Assembly (NCBI RefSeq): GCF_004664715.2 | Contig: NC_051071.1 | Coordinates: 7,281,231 to 7,345,230, forward strand | Direction: 5' to 3' | Source: Peromyscus leucopus | Lineage: Eukaryota > Chordata > Mammalia > Rodentia > Cricetidae | Length of the DNA: 64,000 bases | In this document: positions 36,800-47,200 of the stretch, one piece after another | Numbering within the stretch: position 1 is the stretch's first letter | Layout of the letters: each line of letters opens with the position of its first letter | The notes under the pieces: generated by a model | What the model saw: only the letters and a program-made list of their open reading frames with translations | The model's database searches: none | What the model was told of the DNA's origin: nothing | Translations under genes and position numbers: made by a program

Positions 36800-36879
36800 A
36801 ATTCTGTAGATTTAGCTAAACCCAGGAAGGTAATTAACTTGGCTGATGAAACAGCAAAGCAATTTCTTGGGAAAAAAAA
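36800..36879 (+). other. Candidate internal exon of 80 bases (unidentified)
   Basis: The pyrimidine-rich acceptor TTTTCTCTTCATAG ends at 36799. Eighty bases later a donor-like GTACTTAC starts at 36880. Only one frame is open across it, reading about 26 codons (KPRKVINLADETAKQF in the middle). It is on the opposite strand to the candidate at 29933, so the two cannot be one gene. No homolog recognised. Exon-length open stretches with fair splice sites occur by chance, so support is weak. Confidence 0.18.
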
Positions 36880-37204
36880 GTACTTACTACTTCTAAAGAT
36901 ACATGCACAGCAACATATAGGTTGATCAGTGACTGTCATAATCCTAGAACTAGCAAAAATATAATTAAAAGCAATAAAATAAAGCAAATCTTGTAATTGA
37001 TTTGAATTCATTGCTATATAAACACTTTTCTCTTTTCCCCAGGTCTGCTTTATATAAAATTAAGACAAATAAAGAAGATTATATTCCAGAGTATCTAGGT
37101 GACAGTCAGGAAAAAATATAATAAGAACATAAAGGAAAGATATAGAACATAAGATCTATAATTCTATCTGGAATATACCTTTTAAATAATAAGCCAGCTA
37201 TAGG
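36880..37204. other. Unassigned spacer
   Basis: AT-rich sequence before the L1-associated leader; nothing recognised. Confidence 0.4.
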
Positions 37205-37610
37205 CACCTGACTAGTTTCTATGCTTTCCTTGACAAAGAAATTCTTTCTGTTACTCCAGACCCAATTCTCAGGGCTACCCCTAGTGCCATAACAATACTT
37301 GAGCTACAACACCACTCCCACATCCACGCCTCCTTTGGTTACCACAGACCATCAAACCCCTACCCATATCTTCCCCTCACTGCTTATTGCTGTGCCCAAC
37401 CCCAAACTAGGGCAGACATGCCCTACTCAAACATAGGTCTGCCTGCCAGATGACCAGGTAGGCTGCCCTCAGACCTTCTCTATTGTCTCTGAATCCCAAT
37501 TCTCAGAGTTGCCCCTAACACTGCAACAGAACATCTCCCTCTGCCATCGCTATCACCTCCTCTAACCCTAACTATAATCAATTATAACCATAAGCATAAC
37601 CCTAAAAATA
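37205..37610 (+). mobile_element. C-rich leader preceding sense LINE-1 'C'
   Basis: CCCAA/CCCTAC-rich sequence with internal near-repeats (CAATTCTCAG at about 37264 and 37498). A similar leader with matching phrases (CATAGGTC, AGGTAGGC) precedes L1 E at 59841-60185. Recurrence directly upstream of two sense L1s suggests a 5' part of an old L1 subfamily. Confidence 0.5.
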
Positions 37611-38747
37611 GTTTTCTACAAAGCCAGCCCAAGAGAATGTGCTAGAAGAAAAAAAAATACCACCAAGGAAGTTAACTACAAAAATGAAAACACAGATAAT
37701 AAATGACCTCACAACAGCAAAACCAAAAAAAAGGAAGCACACAGACACAGGCATACATACACACACACCACCTCCACCACTACCACCACTACCATAATCA
37801 TCACAAAAAACAAAATACCATAAATTAACAGCCATTTGTCTTTGATGTATCTCAATATCAATCTCAAGTCTCCAAAAAAAAAAAAAAGAAACAAAACAGA
37901 TATGAAAACAGGTTCCATCCTTTTGCTGCATACAAGAAACACACCTCAACATCAATAACAGACATTACCTCAAGGTAAAGAGTTGAAAAATGCTATTTCA
38001 AGCAAATAGACCTAAGAATCAAACTGATGTAGCCATTTTAATATCTAGCATAATAGACTTCAAACCAGCATTAATCAAAAGACATGGGGAAAGCAAACAT
38101 CATATTCCAGCAAAGAAAAATCCACAAAAATGACATTTTAATTCTTAACATTTATGCCCCAAACACAAAGACATCCATTCTTGTAAAAAAAAAAAAAGTT
38201 ACTAAATCTTAAACCACATACTGAACTTCACACACTAGTAGGAGGAGACTTCAATACCCAACTCACAAAAATTGGAAAGAACTCATATAAGTAATTTAAT
38301 ATCACACATGAAAATCTAGAAGAAAAAGAATTCACAACCATACCTAGTAGATGGTAAGAAATAATAAAACTGAGTGCTGAAATCAATTATGTATAACTAA
38401 ACAAAAACAGCAAAAAATATCAATGAAACAGAGTTTGTTCTTTAAGAAAATCAATAATATTCACAAACCCTTATTGATATTAACTAAAAGGCAGAGAAAG
38501 AATACAAAAATTAACAAAATTAGAAACAAAAAGGGGACATAACAACAGATATCAAGGAAATCCAGAGAATAAAAAAAGTATATATTTAAAAGCCTGTAAT
38601 CAACCTAATTTGAAAATTTAAAAGAAATGGATAATTTTCTCAAAAGGTACCACTTATGATTGTAAAATCATGATCAGATAAACACTTTAAATTGACCTAT
38701 AACCACTAGTTAAATAGAATGTCACTAAAAATCCTCAAACCAAAATG

Positions 38748-38751
38748 AAAA

Positions 38752-38782
<31 letters not shown>

Positions 38783-38785
38783 ATA
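38748..38785 (+). repeat. (AAAT)n microsatellite in L1 C
   Basis: About nine ATAA/AAAT units in an RT region. Confidence 0.95.
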
Positions 38786-39564
38786 GTCCAGGACCAGATG
38801 GTTTTAGGGCAGAATTTCACCAGACTTTCAAAGAAGAGCTAGTAACAATACTTCTCAAGTTTTTCCACAAAAGAGAAACAAAAGGAACATTGTCAAATTC
38901 ATTTTATGAGGCCAAGTTTACCCTGATACCCAAACCATATGAAGACTCAATTAAGAATGAAAATCACAGAACATTTTCCCTTATGAACACAGATGCAAAG
39001 TACTCAATGAAATAATGAAAACAAAATCCAAGAACACATCAAAAAGATTATCTAATATGATCAAATAGACTTCATTTGAAAGACACGGTGATGATTCTTC
39101 ATATGAAAATCAGTAAATATAACCCACATATAAATAAACTAAAGGGAAAAAAACACATGCTCATCTCATTAAATGCTGAAAAAACCTTTGGCAAAATGCA
39201 ATGCCTCTTCATAATAAAAGTACTGTAGAGATTAAGGATTCATGGGACATACCTAATTAAATTAAAGGCAATTTACAGCAAACCAGTAGCCAACATTAAA
39301 CTAAATAAGGAGGAACAATGCAATTCCATTAAAATCAGTAGCAATTCAGTGTTGTTGCCCACTATCTCCATATCTAGGCAACATAGCACTTGACGTTTTT
39401 GCTAGAACAATAAGTCAATAAAAGAAGATCAAAAGAAAGCAAATTGGAAAGGAAGAAGTATAAATATTTTTATTTACAGATGATAGTATACAAAAATGAC
39501 TCCAAAATTCCACTAGAGAACTGTAACACCTGATAGAAGTTCAAGTAAAGAGGCTGGATACAAG

Positions 39565-39567
<3 letters not shown>

Positions 39568-39612
<45 letters not shown>
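39568..39612 (+). repeat. (AC)n microsatellite in L1 C
   Basis: About 22 AC units interrupting the RT sequence. Confidence 0.97.
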
Positions 39613-39616
<4 letters not shown>

Positions 39617-39745
39617 ATCAATATCCATCCTATATACAAATGATAAATGGGCTAAGAAAGAAATCAGGGCATCAACCCCCTCAAAATAGCCTCAAATAAT
39701 ATAAAATATCTTGCTGAAAGACCTGTATGACAAGAATTTCAAATC

Positions 39746-39934
39746 TTGCTAGGTGGTGGTGGTGGCACACCTTTAATCCCAGCACTCAGGAGGCAAAGTC
39801 AGTCAGATGTCTGTGAGTTCAAGACCAGCCTGCTCTACAGAGCAAGATCCAGGACAGGCACCAAAACTACACACAGAAGCCCCGTCTAGAAAAAAAAAAA
39901 AAAAAACAATACAAAAAAAAAACAACAACAACAA
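39746..39934 (+). repeat. B1 SINE inside L1 C
   Basis: B1 body with CCTTTAATCCCAGCACTCAG and a long A-rich tail. A perfect 15-bp duplication CAAGAATTTCAAATC lies at 39731-39745 and 39935-39949. Confidence 0.95.
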
Positions 39935-40740
39935 CAAGAATTTCAAATCAGAAAAGACATCAAAAAAGATGGAAAGATTTCCCATACTCATGGATCAGTA
40001 GGATTGGTGTAGTAAAAATTACCATTCTTGCAAAACCAATGTACAGATTCAATGAAATCCCCATCACAATTCCAACACAATTCTTATTAGATCTTAAAAG
40101 AAAATCACCACTTCCACACAGAAAAAAAAAAAGCCTAACATAGGTAAAACAATTCAAAACATTAACAAAATTGTTGGAGATCATACCATCCCAGATTTCA
40201 AGTAGTACTGCAGAGCTATTGTAATAAAATCTACATTGTACTGGCTTAAAAACAGACCTATTGATCAATCAAGTGAAGACACAGATGTAAATCCACATAC
40301 CTATGGACACCTGATATTTGACAAAGAAGTTAAAATTATTCAATGGGGGGAAAAGCATCTTCAACAAATTGTCCTGGTATAACTAGATGCTGGCATGTTG
40401 AAGAATGCAAATAGATCCATATTTATGGCCCCACACAAAATTCAAGTCCAAGTAGCTCAAAGACCTCAACATAAAGCCAGGCACATTGCACCTGATAGAA
40501 GGTAATGTAGGGAATAGAATTGCATGATTTGGCCCAGGATATAACTTTCTGAACAAAACACTGATTGTGGAGGCACAAACATCAACAGTTAGTAAATGGG
40601 ACCTCATGAAATTAAAAAGCTTCTGTAAGGCAAAGGATACTGTCAGTGGGAAAAAGAGGCAGCCTACAGAATGGGAAAATATTTTTATCAATCACATATT
40701 TGATAGAGCTCTGATATCCAAAATATACAAATAAATCAAG

Positions 40741-41110
40741 AAATTCCAACTCCTAGCTGCCATATATTTGCAGAGCAGGGATTTTCCTCAGGCCTAGTCC
40801 AGTTTTTTTTTTTTTTTTAAAGTTGCCTCCATCTAGCTGCTTGGCTCCATCACTTAGCATTCATGTCATTCTGGGGCTTTTCAAATTTAATATTAGAGTG
40901 CTAGAATGAGAATGTTCCTAGAGATACAGCTGTCAACACCAAGATAGCCCTGGTCAAAGGTTGACTGTTTAGGAGGTTCACTTTCCTTCTAATGTCTTTT
41001 CTTGAAACTCTTGTAATAAAGTCACTGTAAGTGAAAGACTATATTGTGTTTCCGGAAACAAATACACATTGACATTGATGAAAATACTCAATAAATAAAA
41101 TTTAAAATTT
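40741..41110. other. Unassigned spacer between two sense L1 copies
   Basis: Contains a T run at 40806-40819 and AATAAA near 41021 and 41091. No element recognised. It may be a fragment of an unrelated 3' UTR or repeat. Confidence 0.35.
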
Positions 41111-41732
41111 TGTATTAGATAAAACTATAACTCCAGGCCCGCAGAAGCAGACGGGCCTGGCAGCAGTGACAAGCAGAGGTAGGTAGGCCCGCAGCGGCAG
41201 CCAGCAGAGACATACATGCCCGGCAGTGGCCTGCAGAGGCAGACAGGCCCAGCGACAGAAACAAGCAGATGTAGCTTGGAACAGGGATGCCTCTAACCCC
41301 AACACCCGGGGAAGAAGCTATCTCCATGGGACAGAACCAGAACGAATATGAACACTCCGTCTGAGGACAACCCAGGGCCCAGCTGCTGATCTTGCGAAAC
41401 CCAAGAACTTGGAGGTGTTGGTGAGACTACCCAGCTCAGCTGAAATCCATCCGGGAGAGGATTCAGTTTGAAGTCTGAAGAAACAAGATCAGCTGAGGAG
41501 TTGACGAATGAAGAAAACATGACCTGGGAACACAGAAGAAGGCGCTGCCCAGTCACCAAACCAGATCACCAGAATCATAAGTATATACTTCACTGACTGA
41601 GATCAGCTGCCCCTGAAGAAACAGCCCAATAGCACCAATTTAACCAAGAACTCCTACTAAACCAAGACTAAAAATGAGAACAAGAGAGGCACTCTCAAAC
41701 ACAGACACCACCTGCACTGAGCAGAGGAAGAG
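41111..41732 (+). promoter_or_regulatory. LINE-1 'D' 5' UTR
   Basis: GC-rich leader upstream of ORF1. 41135-41265 holds repeated GGCCCGCAG/GCAGAGGCAG/GGCAGACAGGCC units, a local tandem structure like that of L1 promoters. The rest is a non-repeated tether leading to the ORF1 ATG at 41733. Confidence 0.7.
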
Positions 41733-42913
41733 ATGAGTAGATGCCAGTGCAAAAATACAGGAAACAACATAAAGACCTATATGGCAACATCAGAATGTAG
41801 TGATTCTACACCTGCAAGACCTGAACATACCAAGACAGAAGAAACAGAAGAAATCACCCCTAAAAATGACTTTAAGAAGATGATAGAGGCCCTTAAAGAA
41901 GAAATAAAACATTCCCTTAAAGAGGAAGTAAAAACTTCCCTTAAAGAGGAAATGAAAAACTCCATTAAAGAGGAAATAAAAACTTCCCTTAAAGAGGAAA
42001 TGAAAAAACTCCATTAAACAGGAAATAAAAAAACTCCCTTAAAGAAATGGAAGTAAAAACGAACAAAAAATGGGAAGAAATCAAATCAAGCCAAGAAAAA
42101 GCAATTAAACAGATGAAAGGAACATTCCAAGATCTGAAAAATGAATTTGAGACAATAAAGAAAACACATGCTGAGGGAATGCTGGAAATAGAAATCCTGA
42201 CTAAACGAACAGGAACTACAGAAACAAGCATAACCAACCGATTGCAAGAGATGGAACAGAGAATCTCTGACACTGAAGACACAATAGAGAAAATAGATTT
42301 GTCAGTCAAAGAAAACACTAAAGACAAAAAAGTCGTAACACAAAACGTCCAGGAAATTTGGGACACCATGAAAAGACCAAACCTAAGAATAATAGGGATA
42401 GAAGAAGGAGAAGAATACCAACTCAAAGGCACAGAAAATATATTCAACAAAATCATAGGAAAAAACTTTCCTAACCTAAAGAAAGAAATACCTATGAAGA
42501 TACAAGAAGCTTACAGAACACCGAATAGGCTGGATCCAAAAAAAAAAAAAAAAAAAGTCCCCTCGCCACATAATAATCAAAACACTAAACACACAGAACA
42601 AAGGAAAAATATTAAGAGCCACAAAGGAAAAAGACCAAGTAACATATAAAGGGAAACCCATCAGAATAACACCAGACTACTCAATAGAGACTATGAAAGC
42701 TAGAAGATCATGGACAAATCTTATGCAGACACTAAGAGACACAGATGCCAACCCAGACTATTATACCCAGCAAAACTTTCAATCACCATAGGTGGAATAA
42801 ACAAAATATTCCAGGATAAAACCAGATTTAATCAATACCTGTCCACAAACCCAGCCCTACAGGAAGCACTAGAAGGGAAAATCCAATCCAAAGAAGCTAA
42901 ACACATCCATTAA
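41733..42913 (+). pseudogene. LINE-1 'D' ORF1, frameshifted
   Basis: ORF1 RNA-binding protein gene. The ATG at 41733 (MSRCQCKNTG) leads to a linker and then a coiled coil built from 8-residue repeats (KEEIKTSL / KEEMKNSI), encoded by 24-base DNA repeats at about 41895-42045. A shift near 42007 (A run) breaks the frame. The next open piece, 42047-42649, carries the rest of the coiled coil and the RNA-recognition region (KRPNLRIIGIEEGE), with an A-run of about 18 at 42539-42556 causing another shift. The C-terminal domain is at 42710-42913. Total span is normal for ORF1. Confidence 0.88.
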
Positions 42914-42984
42914 AAATCAAGCAATAGATAATCCCACACCAACATACACCAAAGAAGGACAACACAACACAACCACAAAAAATA

Positions 42985-43470
42985 ACAGGAATTAACAATC
43001 ACTGGTCATTAATATCCATCAATATCAATGATCTCAACTCACCTATAAAAAGACACAGGCGAACAGAATGGGTAAGAAAACAGGACCCATCCATCTGCTG
43101 TATACAAGAAACACACCTTAACTTCAAAGACAGACACTACCTCCTAGTAAAGGGCTGGGAAAAGGCTTTCCAAGCAAATGGACCTAAGAAACAAGCTGGT
43201 GTCGCTATCCTAATATCTAATAAAATAGACTTCAAACTAAAATCAATCAAAAGAGATCAGGATGGACATTACTTATTTATCATGGGAAAAATCCACCAAG
43301 ATGAAGTCTCGATTCTAAACATTTATGCTCCAAATACAAAAGCACCCACATTCATAAAAGAAACACTACTAAAGTTTAAAACACACATCAAACCCTACAC
43401 ATTAGTACTGGGAGATGTTAATACACCACTCTCACCAAAAGACAGATCTACCAGACTGAAATAAAGAACA
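42985..43470 (+). pseudogene. LINE-1 'D' ORF2 N-terminal endonuclease, truncated
   Basis: The start of the apurinic-type endonuclease is recognisable from 42985 on, with the open piece 43282-43464 ([17 protein letters not shown]) corresponding to the middle of the domain. It stops abruptly near 43470; RT and the remaining ORF2 are absent, replaced by unrelated sequence leading into an L1 3' UTR piece and the gap. Confidence 0.8.
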
Positions 43471-43679
43471 ATCAGACCACAACCCATAGAACCATGGAGG
43501 CTATATATATATAGCATGGAGGTCCCTAGGACAACTGTGGCTTATAATAAATTTCGGTTTCACTCAATTATTGAAAAAAAAATAACCAAATGAATGGAAA
43601 CACATGAACTATGAACCAAAGGCTGAGGGGCCCCCAGCTGGATCAGGCCCTCTGAATAGGTGAGACAGTTGATTTTCTT
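43471..43679 (+). mobile_element. Short junction and L1 3' UTR-like fragment up to the gap
   Basis: 43471-43580 is unassigned (TATATATATA at 43503). 43590-43679 matches the L1 3' UTR type also seen, in the opposite orientation, at 7490-7590. It may be a deleted L1 D joining endonuclease to 3' UTR, or a separate insertion. The gap hides the answer. Confidence 0.5.
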
Positions 43680-44179
43680 NNNNNNNNNNNNNNNNNNNNN
43701 NNNNNNNNNNNNNNNNNNNNNNNNNNNNNNNNNNNNNNNNNNNNNNNNNNNNNNNNNNNNNNNNNNNNNNNNNNNNNNNNNNNNNNNNNNNNNNNNNNNN
43801 NNNNNNNNNNNNNNNNNNNNNNNNNNNNNNNNNNNNNNNNNNNNNNNNNNNNNNNNNNNNNNNNNNNNNNNNNNNNNNNNNNNNNNNNNNNNNNNNNNNN
43901 NNNNNNNNNNNNNNNNNNNNNNNNNNNNNNNNNNNNNNNNNNNNNNNNNNNNNNNNNNNNNNNNNNNNNNNNNNNNNNNNNNNNNNNNNNNNNNNNNNNN
44001 NNNNNNNNNNNNNNNNNNNNNNNNNNNNNNNNNNNNNNNNNNNNNNNNNNNNNNNNNNNNNNNNNNNNNNNNNNNNNNNNNNNNNNNNNNNNNNNNNNNN
44101 NNNNNNNNNNNNNNNNNNNNNNNNNNNNNNNNNNNNNNNNNNNNNNNNNNNNNNNNNNNNNNNNNNNNNNNNNNNNNNN
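43680..44179. other. Assembly gap, 500 N
   Basis: Exactly 500 N, the same length as the first gap, so a placeholder. Confidence 1.
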
Positions 44180-44248
44180 TTATAAGAAATGTATATTTAA
44201 AATTATAAGTAAGTGCTTTTATTTGTGCAGACCAAATCAACACTACTC

Positions 44249-44738
44249 TGTGATGTTATTTTATTTGTGCTGAAATGTTATATTTTATTTGTGCATTAAT
44301 AAATAAAGGTTGCCTGGAGGTTGGGGGGCCAGCCATTTTAAGCAAACAAGAAGTCAGGCAGCACTCTCCCTTAATCCCTTAGCAGGCAGGATCTCTGTGT
44401 TCAAGGCCACACTAGGGAAGAGAGCCACACATGATGACACATACCTTTAATTCTAGTACCAACCATAGAGACCTGGAGGTCTGTATAGACAGACAGAAAG
44501 TGACAGAGCAGTATAGGAAGAGGAAGTAAGGTAACTGGACTAAGAGAGCCAATGAGAGGGCAGAAGAGCAAGGCAATAAAGCCATGAGTAGACAGAAAGT
44601 AACTCACATTTGGAAGCTGCAGAGTTGGTGAGGTAAGGTTGGCTGGTGGCTTTCCCTATTTCCCTGATCTAAGGCTTTCACCCCTATATTTGGCTCCATG
44701 TTTTTTATTTAACAAGACAATTCAGAAATTTGTCTACA
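44249..44738 (+). repeat. 5' LTR of the provirus
   Basis: 490 bases, starting TGTGATG and ending TCTACA. AATAAATAAA lies about 50 bases in. A B1-like degenerate stretch (about 44371-44412) is present in both LTRs. Compared with the 3' LTR it has an extra segment of about 28 bases near 44412-44440. Confidence 0.88.
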
Positions 44739-44740
44739 TT

Positions 44741-44758
44741 TGGCATCCAACTGTGGGG
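44741..44758 (+). promoter_or_regulatory. Primer binding site, lysine-tRNA type (drifted)
   Basis: TGGCATCCAACTGTGGGG begins two bases after the LTR and resembles the TGGCGCCCAACGTGGGG site of tRNA-Lys-primed betaretroviruses, with a substitution and a one-base insertion. Confidence 0.75.
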
Positions 44759-44829
44759 CAGGAATTCACAAAAAAGCCACTTGCCTGTGGCTGGAGCACA
44801 TGGCCAAAATCTCTTTTGCTTTCTTTCTC

Positions 44830-44838
44830 CTGGTGAGT
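44830..44838 (+). promoter_or_regulatory. Candidate major splice donor in the leader
   Basis: CTG|GTGAGT, with the GT at 44833-44834, is a strong donor consensus in the leader between PBS and gag, where retroviruses place the donor for subgenomic RNA. Use is inferred. Confidence 0.4.
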
Positions 44839-45087
44839 GGTGGGCCCTCTCTTCTTTCTCTTTCTGTCTCTGGATTCCCATTTCAGACTGCCACCACACT
44901 AGGTAGTTGCTTTGAAATTCCCTTGGACTTCTACTGTTCTACATAGTTGACAGATCTTGTTTAGTCAATTAAGATATCTTAAAGGGTGAAATTAGTTAAA
45001 AGAGAATTTTTTCCCACATTAAAAAAAATGGAAAACATTTTTACCATGGAATGAACTTGGTCTCTGAGTGATAACACATTAGGAAGT

Positions 45088-46671
45088 ATGAAAATGGAAC
45101 AATTAAATGAGAGAATAATTAATGTTGATGGAATGTATGTAACATAATTTATGAATATTATTTATTTAATCACCTTTTAGCATTAAAAAGGTTGGTCAAT
45201 TTAACTGCCTTTTTTTTTTTTTTTTTTTTGTTTTTTTTTTTTTTTTTTTTTTGAGACAGGGTTTCTCTATGTAGCTTTGCACCTTTCCTGGAACTCACTC
45301 TGTAGACCAGGCTGGCCTCAAACTCACAGAGATCCACCTGTGAGTTTTGTCTCCCAAGTGCTGGAATTAAAGATGAGCACCACCATGGCAGGCTAAGGTT
45401 GGTCAATTTAAATGCCAATACAAAGGCTTTAGAAAAACCTGTTAAAATGAGTCATAGTGAAATTCAGACTCAGAGAGGAGAATTTAAAGGTGAAACTAAC
45501 TCAGGATTGACTTTAGAAAAATCTGTTAAAATGACTTATAGAGAAATTCAGACTCAGACAGAAGAATTTAAATGTAAAATTAGCTCAGGATTGAATTATA
45601 CAGTAATAGAGAAACAGCTCGGGACACCAGAAAATAGACTTTAATCTACCTGGTAACCTTACAGGAACTGCCAGATACTCCTGTTCAAGCTAATTGGATC
45701 CCAGTGGAAATGTTAGATTTAAGGAGATTTAAGGAAGCTATAGTATCATATGGCATGCATTCTCCATTTGTAAAGCAGATGTTAAACTCATGGTCACCTT
45801 GTAATAAAATTATCTCTCAGGACTGGAAAGAATTAGTTGCAGTGGTGCTAGAGGCCAGTCCACATTCACAGTGGAAAACTTGGATTAAAGAGGAACCTAA
45901 AACTCTAGAATAGTGACGTAGGACTAGGGCTATAGAAATTTCCCAGGATCAGCTTCTTGGAAAAGGTGAATACACTGATATACAAACACAATATTTATAC
46001 GATAATCAAACCTTAATTCTATACCACATAGCAGACATGAATGCATGGGACAGAACTGAGGAAGCAGCAAAGAAAATTGAATCATTTATAAAAGTTATAC
46101 AGGGCCCCAGAGAATCCTTCATGAATTTCTTACAAAGGCTGTCTTCAGCAGTAAATAGAATGATAGCAAATTCAGAACTAGGTAAATAATAATTGAATCT
46201 TTGCCTTTTGAGAATGGAAATGCAGCATGCAAAAGAATAATCACACCATTAAAAGTACAAGCAGCACCCTTGGAGTATTGGATCAGGGTCTCAATTAATA
46301 TTGAGTATTATGACCATGCCGATATGGGGTTAGGAGAAGTTATATCAAAAGCTTTGAGGAAAAATAATGTCAGATGTTTTGGTTGTGATAAACAAGGTTA
46401 TTTGAAAAGGGATTATAAACAGGGCAATTCTAGAAAGAATGTTTATTCAAGGAACAATGGCAACAGAATGCCCCTTCCTTCTGAATTATGCAGAAGGTGT
46501 GATAAGGGTAAACATTGGACAAATGAATGTAGATCAACAAGGGACAGACAAGATAATCCCTTACCTCTGCCCTCAGGAAACTCCCAGAGAGGTCTCATGC
46601 AGGTCCCCACAGCAAATTCAGTTCAGACCTTTCCTGCCATAATAGAAGAAACCCCTACTCAGAGCAGTTAA
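45088..46671 (+). pseudogene. ERV gag (matrix to nucleocapsid), broken and split by a B1
   Basis: Gag builds the virus core. The start is uncertain because the N-terminal frame is lost and a B1 lies at 45210-45394. After it come two 28-residue tandem repeats (45429 and 45513; each with EIQTQ). The capsid N-terminal domain covers about 45665-45913. A major homology region is visible at about 46096-46140 (QGPRESFMNFLQRL). The nucleocapsid has two zinc knuckles: the first, 46374-46415, keeps only its two leading cysteines, and the second, 46489-46530 (CRRCDKGKHWTNEC), is intact C-X2-C-X4-H-X4-C. Stops near 45914 and 46188 and further shifts prevent expression. Confidence 0.88.
45210..45394 (-). 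repeat. B1 SINE (antisense) inside gag
   Basis: Begins with a long T-run (antisense tail), followed by the antisense B1 body (GAGACAGGGTTTCTCTATG). A 22-bp target duplication with a single mismatch lies at 45188-45209 and 45395-45416, starting AAGGTTGGTCAATTTA. Confidence 0.96.
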
Positions 46672-46679
46672 ATAGCCAA

Positions 46680-47200
46680 CTGTGTATTAGAATAGGCCAG
46701 GCTGCTTGGGGTAATAGAACAGCTGAGGGAGAGAGAACAATAAATTCACGAGAAACCATAAAGTGAATTTTTTGGCAAGCATCTATAAATGAACCAAGAC
46801 CAAATTTAAAAATACAAATAAATGACTCTCTTGGAAGTTTTAGTAGACACAGATGCAGATATTACAATAATTGCACCAGAATTTTGGCAACCAAACTGGG
46901 GTAAATGATAAACTGTTGGAGATTGGAACATTATCTCAAGTGAAACAGAGTGCAAGATGGCTCAAATGTATAGGTCCAGAAAAAGAGAGGAAAATTAAAA
47001 CCATATGTGGCTAACATAGCTATGAACTTACTGGGGACTAGACCTGTTACAACAATGGAATACTCAGATTAACATTCCTCCAACCTCAGAAACAAACCAT
47101 AAACTAACACATGTTTTTGTGAGAAATATTAGGAGGTATTATTATTAGTATAAAGAATGATCACTGGCTATCCAGATTGTACAAGAACAAGGCACAAAAA
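46680..47200 (+). pseudogene. ERV protease, active site altered
   Basis: Aspartic protease that would process Gag-Pol. The catalytic motif is at about 46831-46866 and reads LLEVLVDTDADITIIAP. The family signature is D-T/S-G-A, so the glycine after Asp-Thr is replaced by Asp, which should disable the fold of the catalytic loop. The rest is only partly open, with stops near 46906 and beyond. It lies directly after gag, as in betaretroviruses, where it would be reached by frameshifting. Confidence 0.7.

Larger units (their letters stand above)
37611..40740 (+). pseudogene. Sense LINE-1 'C' ORF2 (endonuclease and RT), decayed
   Basis: Endonuclease starts near 37900 (GTTCCATCCTTTTGCTGCAT region, parallel to 43080 in L1 D) and runs to about 38330. 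RT follows at about 38600-39700 and the C-terminal part at about 40000-40740. The catalytic box region is near 39470. The frame is destroyed by deletions, an AAAT repeat (38748-38785), an AC repeat (39568-39612) and a B1 at 39746. No 3' UTR is attached; the sequence changes character at about 40740. ORF1 is missing. Confidence 0.8.

Noticed and set aside
37560..37610. CCCTAA-like telomere motif
   Set aside because: Only scattered TAACCCTAA-like words, with no tandem array of true TTAGGG/CCCTAA repeats.
41777..42456. Minus-strand frames over L1 D ORF1
   Set aside because: Mirror frames of the repetitive coiled-coil coding sequence.
43560..44243. Open frames crossing the second gap
   Set aside because: They exist only because N codons contain no stop.
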